Shown here: positions 45,357-53,952 of the stretch, piece after piece
Position numbering within the stretch: position 1 is the stretch's first letter
Layout of the letters: every line of letters starts with the position of its first letter
NCBI RefSeq assembly: GCF_002246015.1
Contig: NZ_NOLJ01000012.1
Span: 7,455-71,454, forward strand
Direction: 5' to 3'
Source: Nostoc sp. 'Peltigera membranacea cyanobiont' 210A
GTDB lineage: Bacteria; Cyanobacteriota; Cyanobacteriia; Cyanobacteriales; Nostocaceae
Length of the DNA: 64,000 nt
Notes under the pieces: model-generated
Told to the model about the DNA's origin: nothing
Databases searched by the model: none
What the model saw: only the letters and a program-made list of their open reading frames with translations
Position numbers and translations under genes: made by a program

Positions 45357-45538
45357 GAGGGTTGTAATAAATTTTAATGTTTTATGAAAAGAATGTTATC
45401 AGAATAACCTATGCAAACAAAAGTTTACATCTTTTCTCAGAAAATCAATTTATGTGGATGTACTCATGGGAAAATAGCTGTCCGATTAACGGACAAGCTT
45501 TTTTCTCATTTCAATGAAAAAGGGAGTGGGGAGAATAG

Positions 45539-45646
45539 TATAGCGGTTCTCGGTTGAGTGGAGGTAGAAGAACCCCACCCCCAACCCCCTTCCCGCCAGC
45601 GAGGAGGGGACTATGATGTACCTAATATGATTAGGAAAGGCTATAA
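45539..45646. repeat. MITE-like dispersed repeat, copy B
   Basis: It starts TATAGCGGTTCT and ends GGCTATAA, with GAACCCCACCCCCAACCCC, GAGGAGGGGACTATGATG and TACCTAATATGATT between. It matches the element at 24770-24867 in word order and spacing. Confidence 0.65.
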
Positions 45647-45679
45647 CTCTTAACTCTTAATTCCTAACTCAGCACTCAA

Positions 45680-45784
45680 TTATTCTTCTGTGCCTTGAAT
45701 TTTCAGTAACAACGCGCCTAAGCCCCAGCCTACGAAGATTAAACCGAAAGACAATAGAGCTGCATTCAAGATTTCGCCGCCCAT
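45680..45784 (-). CDS. petM: cytochrome b6f complex subunit VII
   Basis: 34 residues, a single membrane helix ([20 protein letters not shown]), then [13 protein letters not shown]. Length and sequence fit PetM, a thylakoid-membrane subunit of cytochrome b6f. AAGGAG lies nine bases upstream of the ATG. It is followed by ycf39 on the same strand after a 323-bp gap containing a dispersed repeat. Confidence 0.93.
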   Translation of the reverse strand: MGGEILNAALLSFGLIFVGWGLGALLLKIQGTEE

Positions 45785-45988
45785 TAGTGTGATTCTCCTT
45801 ATGCAAATTGGTGTGTAAACTAGGCCTACTAGAAGCTTTTCAACAGTTGCTAGGATTAGACCTGTGTAAACAATTTTAAACTAGTTTAGCAGGTAATCCC
45901 TACTGGCTTGGGGGCAATCCCCACTGTTGCCAAAAGCAGAGATGGGTAAATTGAAAAAATTTGATGATAATAATTATGAAGAGATTTT

Positions 45989-47128
45989 ATGTATCAAAAT
46001 AATCAAGGTGGTTTAATAAATTTTGTGAAAGAGAATCGTCCGCGTTTGGCGCTGACGCTCGGAGATCCGGCGGGGATTGGGCCGGAGGTGATTTTGAAAG
46101 CTTTAGCCGATCCAGAAATTCGTCAAAAATATGACGTTACAGTAGTGGGTAACGGAGATTTGCTGGCACAGATTTATCACAAACTGAATTTAACTGAGAA
46201 TTTAGTAGCTTTGGCAAATCCAGATGAGTTGTCAATCAGTGATGTGCAGTTGGATGGAAAAATTAAAGATCAAATTATTTCAGGAATAGGTAATGCAGCC
46301 AGTGGTGCGGCTAGTTTTGCGTATATGGAATATGCGATCGCTCAAACACTGGCTGGTAAATTTGATGGTATTGTCACAGGGCCGATCGCTAAATCTGCTT
46401 GGAAAACCGCAGGATATAATTATCCAGGGCAAACAGAACTTTTGGCGCAGAAGTCAGGTGTTGACCGTTTTGGGATGTTATTTGTAGCGCGATCGCCTCA
46501 TACTGGTTGGACACTCCGCGCTTTACTTGCAACTACACATATTCCCCTACGTCAAGTAGCCGATGTATTGACACCGCAGTTGTTGACACAAAAACTGGAT
46601 TTGCTAGTGGAGTGTTTAGAGAAAGATTTTGGTATATATAGAGGGAGAATTGCGATCGCCGGGTTAAATCCCCACAGTGGCGAACAGGGACAACTTGGAC
46701 ATGAAGAACAAGATTGGTTAATTCCCTGGTTAGAGCAAGAGCGGCAAAACCGACCACAATTGCAGTTAGATGGGCCGATACCGCCAGATACAATGTGGGT
46801 TAAACCTGGTCAAGCTTGGTATGGAAATTCTTTAGTACAAAATCCCGCTGATGCCTACTTGGCACTTTACCACGACCAAGGCTTAATTCCTGTGAAGCTG
46901 ATGGCATTTGATCGGGCAGTTAATACTTCTATAGGTCTTCCTTTCGTTCGCACTTCACCCGATCACGGAACAGCGTTTGATATTGCGGGTAAAGGAATCG
47001 CTGATGCTACGAGTATGAAAGCAGCAATACATTTAGCGGCTGAGTTGGTTAATCATATCATGTCCGCCAAATTACCCATAAAAGAACCCCACCCCCAACC
47101 CCTCCCCGCCGGCGGGGAGGGGAGCTAA
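45989..47128 (+). CDS. pdxA: 4-hydroxythreonine-4-phosphate dehydrogenase
   Basis: 379 residues. PdxA motifs: [50 protein letters not shown]...[26 protein letters not shown] and [13 protein letters not shown], including the metal-binding His residues. It oxidises 4-phosphohydroxy-L-threonine in vitamin B6 synthesis. The last 16 residues (about [15 protein letters not shown]) and the TAA stop are encoded by a GC-rich palindromic dispersed repeat, so the tail is an acquired extension beyond the natural C-terminus near NHIMSAKL. Confidence 0.95.
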   Translation: MYQNNQGGLINFVKENRPRLALTLGDPAGIGPEVILKALADPEIRQKYDVTVVGNGDLLAQIYHKLNLTENLVALANPDELSISDVQLDGKIKDQIISGIGNAASGAASFAYMEYAIAQTLAGKFDGIVTGPIAKSAWKTAGYNYPGQTELLAQKSGVDRFGMLFVARSPHTGWTLRALLATTHIPLRQVADVLTPQLLTQKLDLLVECLEKDFGIYRGRIAIAGLNPHSGEQGQLGHEEQDWLIPWLEQERQNRPQLQLDGPIPPDTMWVKPGQAWYGNSLVQNPADAYLALYHDQGLIPVKLMAFDRAVNTSIGLPFVRTSPDHGTAFDIAGKGIADATSMKAAIHLAAELVNHIMSAKLPIKEPHPQPLPAGGEGS

Positions 47129-47154
47129 AGCGCAGCTTTTGCGGGGTGGGGTTC
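47084..47154. repeat. 71-bp palindromic repeat overlapping the pdxA 3' end
   Basis: Outer arms GAACCCCACCCC and GGGGTGGGGTTC are perfect inverted repeats. Inside is a perfect 24-bp palindrome at 47099-47122. A related element lies at 57954-58026. Confidence 0.85.
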
Positions 47155-47253
47155 CGGGTATTATGCTTAATTGCCCGGACATCAAATCAAAGATTGGCGG
47201 TGGGTTGTGGTTAAAAGTTCTTTGTTGCAATATTTACTAGGAGTAATGCTTAC

Positions 47254-47484
47254 TTGAATTTTGAAATTATCGGAGACATCACCAATATTGAAATAATTGC
47301 TGTTGGTAACTCCATTCGTGAACTCGAACGCTTGCGTAAAACTTATGGTTCAGGACGGTGGCGGAAACTTAAAGGCTTTGCAACCATTAGCTTAGACGAC
47401 GGAAGTATTTATGAAGCTGAGTTACACTGGTATGAAGCCCACGGAATTGGTAAGAAAGAAATCAAAATAAAACGCTTTCTATAG
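47254..47484 (+). CDS. small unknown protein
   Basis: 76 residues from a TTG at 47254 with AGGAG ten bases upstream. Beta-rich and basic (NFEIIGDITNIEIIAV, then RELERLRKTYGSGRWRKLKG, ending KKEIKIKRFL). The C-terminal part repeats a tight pattern of Arg/Lys and aromatic residues. It is eight bases before the next gene and probably co-transcribed. I do not recognise the family, though similar short proteins occur next to toxin-antitoxin-like genes in cyanobacteria. Confidence 0.6.
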   Translation: MNFEIIGDITNIEIIAVGNSIRELERLRKTYGSGRWRKLKGFATISLDDGSIYEAELHWYEAHGIGKKEIKIKRFL

Positions 47485-47492
47485 GAGTCGTT

Positions 47493-47726
47493 ATGCAGTC
47501 AGCGAACACAGAAACTCAATATGTTGTTTGCATTAACAACAAAGGTTATCCTGCTTCTTTAGAAATTCGGAAAATTTACCAGACTGTTCCTGATTCTGAT
47601 GCTGTTAAGCACCAAATGATTAGAGTTATTGATGAATCAGGTGAAGACTATTTATATCCTAGCAATTATTTCGTATTGATTGAATTACCAAAAGCAGTTA
47701 CAGAAGCTTTTTCTCTGGCTAGTTAA
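47493..47726 (+). CDS. small unknown protein
   Basis: 77 residues, ATG with AGGAG at good spacing. Beta-rich: QYVVCINNKGYPASLEIRKI then DESGEDYLYPSNYFVLIEL. It follows the previous small gene with an 8-bp gap, a two-gene unit. It looks like an antitoxin or regulatory partner by size and layout, but there is no motif to prove this. Confidence 0.6.
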   Translation: MQSANTETQYVVCINNKGYPASLEIRKIYQTVPDSDAVKHQMIRVIDESGEDYLYPSNYFVLIELPKAVTEAFSLAS

Positions 47727-47803
47727 AATTTAATTATTCGTTTCAACGACTCTAAAATCTATTTCAAAGAATGGTTGTATTTCATCACCAAAGCTGCCTT
47801 GAA

Positions 47804-48121
47804 TCATATTGTGCCAGCTATTCCTGTTTCATTAATCCGAAATATAAACACCGGAGCATTTAGGTAGCACTGGCGAGATTTATTTATAGCAGCTAATTCA
47901 TCTTGATCAATGAAATAATCTCCACTCTCAGGCTCAACAGCCATATACCAGTTGTAGTGACTTTTGATTAACTCTGGCTGAACTCGGTCAAAAATAACTT
48001 TAGAGCGTTGGTAAAATGCCTCTTGTTCAGCTTTCTATTGAGCTTTTTTTTCTTCTGACCACCGAATATCAGGGAATATTCTTCCCTGACGAACTGTGCG
48101 AGTAGGCTTTGGATCAGTCAT
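47804..48121 (-). pseudogene. conserved cyanobacterial protein interrupted by an amber codon
   Basis: From the ATG at 48121 the frame reads MTDPKPTRTVRQGRIFPDI, then RWSEEKKAQ, then a TAG at 48035-48037 (codon 29). It continues in frame for 76 codons (AEQEAFYQRSKVIFDRVQPE ... ESGDYFIDQDELAA ... FIFRINETGIAGTI) to a TGA at 47804. Relatives that I remember have Trp at the stop position, so TGG became TAG. No frameshift or other damage. The family is of unknown function and often neighbours toxin-antitoxin genes. Confidence 0.75.
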
Positions 48122-48200
48122 TGTTATTTTCTAATCTATTTTGAGATTTTATAACTAAATCATCGAAGCTATTTACTAGCTTCAAGTAAAGGCAATTTAA

Positions 48201-48240
48201 CCAGTCATCCCCTCGTTGGGTGGCTGGGATTTCTTTTTTT
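48201..48240 (+). terminator. intrinsic terminator or leader hairpin
   Basis: CCAGTCATCC pairs with GGGTGGCTGG (10 bp, two G-U pairs) around a 7-base loop, followed by TTTCT7. It lies 144 bp before the oxygenase-like gene. A weaker copy of the sequence (CTCGTTGAGTGGATAGGA then T8) lies at about 48316-48345. Confidence 0.7.
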
Positions 48241-48384
48241 GTGCCCTTCGTGTTGTAGCGAAAATTGAACCGGCTAACGCCTGGGAGGTGTGAGGAAATC
48301 TAGTTTTTTACTCGTTGAGTGGATAGGACTTCCTTTTTTTTGTTCATTTTGGGTTGAAGAGTTTTTGATTTTTAGGAGTTGATT

Positions 48385-48864
48385 ATGAATTTTGATAATA
48401 TTGAAGACTTTGGTTGCGATATTAAAAGTCTTCATGACTTGTGCAATCATCAATTTGGCATGAAGTCAATGCCTTCTAGTGAGATTGCTTCTGGTCGAAC
48501 TCACAAATGGTTTAGATCAGAGGTAATACTAGTACACCCTGCGGTAATTAACAAAGGACATTGGGATGAGAGGGTTAATCGACTTGGCGATCGCATTTTT
48601 CCAGGATGGAATTGTGCCTTACTCTGCCATTATCGTCCATGTGGTGGCATGAAACCACACCCTGAACACTCTGTTTTTGAACCTCTGGTAGCATTAGTCA
48701 ATATTGGACGTGCTACTTTCCGCATTGATAATCAGGAATATCACCTTGAAGATGGTCAGGTTATCCACTTTAATTCTAATAATACCCATGAACTACTTCC
48801 GGTTGTATCTGATCGCTGGTCTTTGTCTTTTCGCCCGATTAAGCCACAGTATCTACGGTTCTAA
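48385..48864 (+). CDS. small 2OG-Fe(II) oxygenase-like protein
   Basis: 159 residues from the ATG at 48385, fixed by AGGAG six bases upstream. A double-stranded beta-helix pattern is seen: CHYRPCGGMKPHPEHSVFEP offers His92 and Glu94 as an HxE metal pair, THELLPV gives His135, and DRWSLSFR supplies a basic residue like the 2-oxoglutarate-binding Arg. The order and spacing resemble AlkB-type or aspartyl hydroxylase-like enzymes, with Glu in place of Asp. The substrate is unknown. It sits in a decayed accessory patch. Confidence 0.6.
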   Translation: MNFDNIEDFGCDIKSLHDLCNHQFGMKSMPSSEIASGRTHKWFRSEVILVHPAVINKGHWDERVNRLGDRIFPGWNCALLCHYRPCGGMKPHPEHSVFEPLVALVNIGRATFRIDNQEYHLEDGQVIHFNSNNTHELLPVVSDRWSLSFRPIKPQYLRF

Positions 48865-48924
48865 ACTTATGTAATCCTTTTCCTGTAAGGATTATGGGGC
48901 TGTTCTTCTATCGCTGATGTCACT

Positions 48925-49245
48925 CTATATTGGACAATGACGAACCCTACAAAATCGCGCATCTAATAACTTTAACTTGAGAATACCTTCCGATTCGTTT
49001 GGCACTAATTGAAATTCCAGCAACTCGGAACACATTTTCATGCGCCAAGCATACTGCTGAAAATAATGTTCGTCTGCTTTGGCGTAATACTGCAAGACTT
49101 TATCAGTATTCGCTCTGTGCTTATCCCAAATTTTACCAATAGGTGAAACTTCTGATAAGCTCAGTAAATTTTGATTTTGTTGGAATTTATCTTTAGACGA
49201 TATATTAAAAGCAATAAAGTTACTGTCTGAGGCTAGAGCAGACAC
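48925..49245 (-). pseudogene. truncated plasmid-type Rep protein remnant
   Basis: 106 codons from a GTG at 49245. The sequence SPIGKIWDKHRANTDKVLQYY, then ADEHYFQQYAWRMKMCSELLEF and LLDARFCRVRHCPI, matches the N-terminal part of rolling-circle Rep proteins, where the text normally continues C-Q-W-R-R. Here it stops right after the zinc-site-like CRVRHCP, and the catalytic His-rich and Tyr motifs are missing. It is most likely a degraded piece of an integrated plasmid. The identification is by remembered pattern. Confidence 0.65.
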
Positions 49246-49425
49246 GAAATTACCAAATCAGTTTGTATCAACGCCCCAAAATTAACGCAACTTATACAAA
49301 CAAGCCTCAGTAAAAGTATTTAGGTAAGTTAGATGTCATGATAATTTATGATTATTATCCCATCAATGAAATGTGCTTTTTTTCTCCATTAATAAACAAT
49401 GGTGCAAATACTCATTAACTACGAA

Positions 49426-50145
49426 TTACGAATTAGTAATATCATCAGGCGCTTCAAACTTATAACCATAGCCCCGCACAGTTTTAATAAACTCCGGTAT
49501 GCTGGGGTCGACTTCCATCTTTTTGCGAAGTTGACCAATATGCACATCAACCACCCGGCCATCTCCTACGTAATCGCAACCCCAGATTTTTTGGATTAGC
49601 TGTGGACGACTCCAAGCCTGATTAGGATGACTTGCCAAAAAATGTAAGATATTAAATTCCAGCGCTGTTAAGGCAAGAGTTTTATCGTTAAGTGTTACCT
49701 CGCGGCCCTCTGGATTAATTACTAGCTGCTTGAAAACGATACGTTGTGTTGGGGAGGGATTGATGTAGCGTATCCGCCTCAAAAGAGCTTCTACTCTAAC
49801 TTCAACTTCTGCAAGACTAAATGGTTTAGTCATGAAATCATCAGCACCTGCGCTTAAGATTTTAATTTTATCAGCCTCGTCAGTCCTACTAGTGAGTATC
49901 AACACTAAAACATTAGTACGACTCTGCATTTCTTGGCAAAGGCTATAACCAGTAACATCCGGCAAATTCCAATCCAGAATTACTAAAGCTGGGTTGAATT
50001 GCTCAAACAACGATAAGGCAGTCTTACCATCTGCTGCGGACTCTATTTGATATTTCCGACTTAAAAAACGATAGACGAGATTTCGCACGCCGAAGTCGTC
50101 ATCGACGATCAGAATTTTGGGAGTAGTAGCAGTAACCATAACCAT
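49426..50145 (-). CDS. OmpR-family response regulator
   Basis: 239 residues. The receiver (about 10-120) has the normal DDD pocket (ILIVDDDFG), the phosphoacceptor Asp in VILDWNLPDV, the Thr switch LILTSRTDE and Lys in FMTKPFS. An OmpR/PhoB-type winged helix follows (TALEFNILHFLASHP, VVDVHIGQLRKKME, TVRGYGYKF). Unlike the NblR-like gene at 42300 its receiver is canonical, so phosphorylation is expected, but no kinase gene is adjacent. ATGs at 50145 and 50139 are both possible. The final TNS and stop come from an AATTACG heptamer repeat. Confidence 0.9.
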   Translation of the reverse strand: MVMVTATTPKILIVDDDFGVRNLVYRFLSRKYQIESAADGKTALSLFEQFNPALVILDWNLPDVTGYSLCQEMQSRTNVLVLILTSRTDEADKIKILSAGADDFMTKPFSLAEVEVRVEALLRRIRYINPSPTQRIVFKQLVINPEGREVTLNDKTLALTALEFNILHFLASHPNQAWSRPQLIQKIWGCDYVGDGRVVDVHIGQLRKKMEVDPSIPEFIKTVRGYGYKFEAPDDITNS

Positions 50146-51289
50146 AATGCTGTCTATTGTAGATTGGGCGATTTGCTGTTGTGCCAGCTTTACTTTACGT
50201 GTTTTTGTTGAGTACCATCGCTACTGTAGTACTTGTGTACATTTGATTTTCCATGAAGCCGATCGCAACCTCAGCCATCATCATGCCGATAAAATTTATA
50301 ATTATGGCATGATTTTTGCATAATTTTGAATTTGTATTGTATAATGTTAAATTTTTACATTTGGAATAAGTGTAATTAAAAACCATCTCCGTAATCGCAA
50401 ATAGTCAAAAGACACATCCAGAAGCGACGGCAATTGCTACAACTTTAAAAGAGATAACGCACTCCCTGATTAATTAGGTCTCTACAAAGGCTCACAAACT
50501 AACTTATCAGCCAATCTAGATTCTCAACTCCTACTTACTCGACTGTACTATAACCAATAGGTATGTTCTCTTGAAGAAGGTCTACGAAAATCTACCCTGG
50601 TGCATTTACATATAGCTGCCCTCTTAAGCATATACTATACTACAAGTTTCAACCTGAGCTATGACAAGCCAAGGACTGAAAGCATCGCCAGAAGGTATAT
50701 AGGGCGTCAAAACCAGCTTTAACAGACAAAAGCAATGGCAAAAAGAATTGTTCTAGCAATATAATATGATGTCAATAAATTGCTGGGAGCTTGTTTAAAT
50801 AGTACTGCTGATAGCAGAATTCAGAAGTAAAACACCCTTTATATTTGGGTAACAGATTTAGCTTGTGTACCTCACAAACTTCTAATTTGTTGTATATAAA
50901 TCTATAAGTTTGGCAGGAGATTGAGGAGAGATTATTATTAGCGATCGCTGAGATTTAAAAGGTATAAATTACTATATTTATCACTAAATGTTTTTCATTT
51001 CAAACTAATGTTTTATTGATTCATGAAGAATTACGTAAAACCTAAAATATCTAAATGACTAAAATATATATCAAAAATATTTTATTTAAATATATTGGAT
51101 TATATTTAAATAAATATTGTCTCTCAGTACTATAAAATGGCATTATTTACAATTGATTAATTGGTTGATTTTCTGGAAAATACTCAGTCTATCTGAGGAG
51201 AGAGTTTAAGAATACTCATACCAGAGAAAGATCAATTAAATATCTTCAGTTGGCTAAATTACTATTAATATCGTCAGCAAGGAAAAATT
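50146..51289. other. 1.14-kb intergenic region
   Basis: AT-rich, no credible ORF on either strand. It must hold promoters for the response regulator and the rhodanese-like gene. A HIP1 site lies at 50940. No structured RNA or repeat family was recognised. Confidence 0.5.
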
Positions 51290-51946
51290 ATGGTCAATAA
51301 TTTAGTAGGCGGCATCATTCCCCCACAACCACCAATAGAAGCACAAACTGATGCTCATGTCCTGAAGAGTCGTTTGGAATGGGGTGAACCAGCTTTCACA
51401 ATTCTGGATGTGCGCGATCGCTCGACCTACAATGAAGGTCACATTATGGGAGCAATGCCAATGCCAGCAGATGAATTGGTAGAACGTGCAGTAGCTTCTT
51501 TAGATAAGAGCCGTGACATTTACCTTTACGGTACCAACGAACAAGACACTGCCCAAGCCGCACAACAACTGCGTTCTAATGGATTTGAGCATGTCTCCCA
51601 ACTCAAAGGTGGTCTTGCCGCATGGAAAGCGATCGGTGGCCCAACAGAAGGGATTGTTGAATCAAAAACTCCCCCAGGTGCAGATGACTACAATGTTGTA
51701 GATCGGCTAAAAAACCACCAAGAAAATCTGCAAAAGGGCGGTACTAGCGCCACAGAATCCATTAAACAGGGAGCAAGTAACCTTAAGGAAGGCATTCAAG
51801 AAGGAGCCAGTAACCTTAAACAAGGCATTCAAGAGCAAGCAAGTAACCTCAAGGAAGGCATTAAAGAGGGAGCAAGTAACCTCAAGGAAGCTGCTAGTGA
51901 ATCTAAAACTCCTACAGACAGCAATGATTCCAATGTTGGCTCTTAG
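51290..51946 (+). CDS. catalytically inactive rhodanese domain fused to LEA-like 11-mer repeats
   Basis: 218 residues, ATG preceded by AAGGAAAAATT. Residues about 20-120 form a rhodanese domain (FTILDVRDRSTYNEGHIMGA ... LKGGLAAWKAIGGP). At the active-site loop, where rhodaneses have a Cys (C-x-x-G-x-R-S), this protein has YLYGTNEQDT, with Gly81 in the Cys position. Residues about 160-204 are four 11-residue units close to EGASNLKEGIQ, a pattern of amphipathic helices found in LEA group 3 and related stress proteins. It looks like a cytosolic binding or membrane-associating stress protein, not a sulfurtransferase. The function is inference. Confidence 0.85.
   Translation: MVNNLVGGIIPPQPPIEAQTDAHVLKSRLEWGEPAFTILDVRDRSTYNEGHIMGAMPMPADELVERAVASLDKSRDIYLYGTNEQDTAQAAQQLRSNGFEHVSQLKGGLAAWKAIGGPTEGIVESKTPPGADDYNVVDRLKNHQENLQKGGTSATESIKQGASNLKEGIQEGASNLKQGIQEQASNLKEGIKEGASNLKEAASESKTPTDSNDSNVGS
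51770..51901 (+). repeat. four 33-bp tandem coding repeats
   Basis: Units start at 51770, 51803, 51836 and 51869 and encode the 11-residue LEA-like motif. Synonymous differences between units suggest an old rather than a very recent expansion. Confidence 0.9.
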
Positions 51947-52252
51947 GCAAAAATGCAGCAGAATTCAGAATTCAGGAGCGGAGCCGGAGACGCTCCGCCT
52001 CTGGTCAGAATCCAGAAGTAAAACAGGCTTTATACATACCTGGCTTTGAGACGAATCGTTGCTTACTTCACTAATTTTAAATCTGCTGTAACTTAGAATG
52101 AGGGTTTGTAGTAAGCACTTTAGTGCTTGGAAAATAACGACTTTAGTCCTTACTACGAACTTGCTTATCTATCAATTTCAACTTGACATATAACTAGTCG
52201 GGATTGACGAGCGATAAAAATTTCTTGTCACTATTCCCCATTCTCTATTCGA
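51947..52252. other. intergenic region with nested palindromes
   Basis: It holds GGAGCGGAG...CTCCGCCTC hairpin sequence (51976-52002) and a cruciform-like repeat at 52108-52156 with outer arms GTAGTAAG/CTTACTAC and an inner perfect AGCACTTTAGTGCT. It lies between the 3' ends of two converging genes and may act as a terminator. Confidence 0.7.
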
Positions 52253-52885
52253 TTAGTGTTCAAATAGATCCTTGAATTGCAACAAATCTAAGGAAACTAT
52301 TGTTGGTAGAAACTCAAAACATTCTTGAGCAATTTGCCAACGTTCTTCTCGTTTGAGCATTTGTATTAACTTCTGCTGCACACTAAGTAAGTAGCGCACA
52401 TCATTGGCAGCATAACTTAGTTGAGCTTCAGATAAACTAACAGCGTTACCCCAATCAGAACTTTGAGAGCTTTTATCTAGTTCCACTTGTTCTAACTCTT
52501 GTACAACGTCTTTGAGTCCGTGGCGATTTGTGTAAGTACGGGCTAATTTACTAGCAATTTTGGTACAAAAAATCGGCCCTACCTGAATCCCCAGATTGGC
52601 TCGCAAAGTGGCCAAGTCAAATCGAGCAAAGTGAAACACTTTCACAACATTCACTGCTTCCAAAAGTTTTTTTAAGTTGGGGGCGTCAGTTTGCCCTTTG
52701 GCTATGCGGATTGCAGTCACTTTCCCTTCAGGATTGCACAGCTGGACGAGACACAAGCGATCGCGCAGTGGCAACAATCCCATCGTTTCTGTATCAACTG
52801 CGATCGCTGTAGATTCTAAATACTGGCTAAGGGTTGCGTCACTGAGGTCGCGATCGCTCACCTGAAAATCTGGTAATGTCATCAA
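52253..52885 (-). CDS. rnd: ribonuclease D-type 3'-5' exonuclease
   Basis: 210 residues, only the DEDD exonuclease domain, without the HRDC domains of full-length RNase D. Catalytic residues: Asp and Glu in AVDTETMGLL, Asp in HFARFDLATL, and Tyr-x3-Asp in YAANDVRYLL (DEDDy type). It trims stable RNA 3' ends in the cytosol. The start is M-M-T; either ATG is possible. The short form is common in cyanobacteria. Confidence 0.92.
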   Translation of the reverse strand: MMTLPDFQVSDRDLSDATLSQYLESTAIAVDTETMGLLPLRDRLCLVQLCNPEGKVTAIRIAKGQTDAPNLKKLLEAVNVVKVFHFARFDLATLRANLGIQVGPIFCTKIASKLARTYTNRHGLKDVVQELEQVELDKSSQSSDWGNAVSLSEAQLSYAANDVRYLLSVQQKLIQMLKREERWQIAQECFEFLPTIVSLDLLQFKDLFEH

Positions 52886-52971
52886 TTGTTCAAAAATAAT
52901 AGCAGTGTCCAGCAGAAAAAAGTCTTGTCAGACACTACATTATTATTGAGCAAAAAAATCAGAAATTAAAT

Positions 52972-53520
52972 CTACCTAGTGCGAAAAAACATTTGTGTCA
53001 GGTAGACTTCGCCTTGATTATTAGTCGCAACACCAATTCCAGTCAGGTTGTAATTTCCTTTAAGGTTCTTTAAGTGTCCAGGACTTTTAATCCAGCCAGT
53101 AACAGCTTCCTCTACGGGGTTGCTATATCCCCGGTTAAAAGCAACATTTTCCGCTGCACTGTTGTAGCGAATCGGGATAGCTTTGACTCGCCCTTCAAAT
53201 CCCTGATGACTAAATGGGGTTTTGCCTTTAGCCATATTTTGACTATGAATTCTGGCCTGTCGAGTTAAATTTGTATTTAAAGTCAACTTTGGCAGCCCTT
53301 TAGAAACCCGATATCGATTAATTTGGTCAAATACTGATTTTTCTAACTCAGTAGTTTTAAAAGTAGGAGTCGATATTGCAACCTGACTAGAAAAAAGCGA
53401 CAACAGCTTATTACGGGTGGATGTATTTGTAGAAGTATGATTTGGTATCGGAGCAGTCGTTAATCCACTAGCAAGGACAAGCGCACTTAAAGCGATGCCA
53501 AAAGCAGTTTGTCGGAACAT
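52972..53520 (-). CDS. secreted CAP-domain protein 1
   Basis: 182 residues. A signal peptide (FGIALSALVLASGLTTA) precedes a CAP/SCP domain of about 115 residues at the C-terminus: LEKSVFDQINRYRVSKGLPK, ARIHSQNMAKG, FSHQGFEGRV, AAENVAFNRG, GWIKSPGHLKNL and YLTQMFFR. CAP proteins are secreted or cell-wall proteins; some bind lipids or act in virulence or defence. The Cys pattern of eukaryotic CAPs is absent. A paralogue lies 433 bp upstream at 53953. Confidence 0.9.
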   Translation of the reverse strand: MFRQTAFGIALSALVLASGLTTAPIPNHTSTNTSTRNKLLSLFSSQVAISTPTFKTTELEKSVFDQINRYRVSKGLPKLTLNTNLTRQARIHSQNMAKGKTPFSHQGFEGRVKAIPIRYNSAAENVAFNRGYSNPVEEAVTGWIKSPGHLKNLKGNYNLTGIGVATNNQGEVYLTQMFFRTR

Positions 53521-53952
53521 GGAGAATTGCGTAATGTGTAGAGATATAAGACTTCTACTCTACCTTATTGTTCCAAGGATATATACCACAATACTATTAA
53601 GTAATGATGAATTTCGGCAATTTGGCTACATCCTTGACAAGTAACACAAACAATCATTTTCAATTGTCAGTACTTCAATAGGTCAGCTTCATCAAAATCA
53701 CGGTTAATTTTGCTAATAATTTCAGATTTTCATAAATTATCAAGCAAAAGGTTTAGTAACAGGTTAAAGTCTGGGAAATTTGAGAAAAAACCTAAACTTT
53801 ACCAAATCTAACGCTGTGTGCAATTTTTACTCAAACCTAATCTCCTTGCCTAATAATAAGGAATGGGTAGAATTCAAGGCCTATTCTCTCTTTGCAGGAG
53901 AGAGGAATGGAAGTGAGGTCAGACTATTAAGTTGCACATCGCGTCAAACCTA
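53521..53952. other. 432-bp intergenic region
   Basis: No ORF, repeat or hairpin was recognised. It separates the two CAP paralogues, which therefore seem to have their own promoters. Confidence 0.5.

Noticed and set aside
48925-49245. Intact small gene
   Set aside because: The end falls in the middle of a motif that continues in full-length Rep proteins, so a truncated remnant explains it better than a complete gene.
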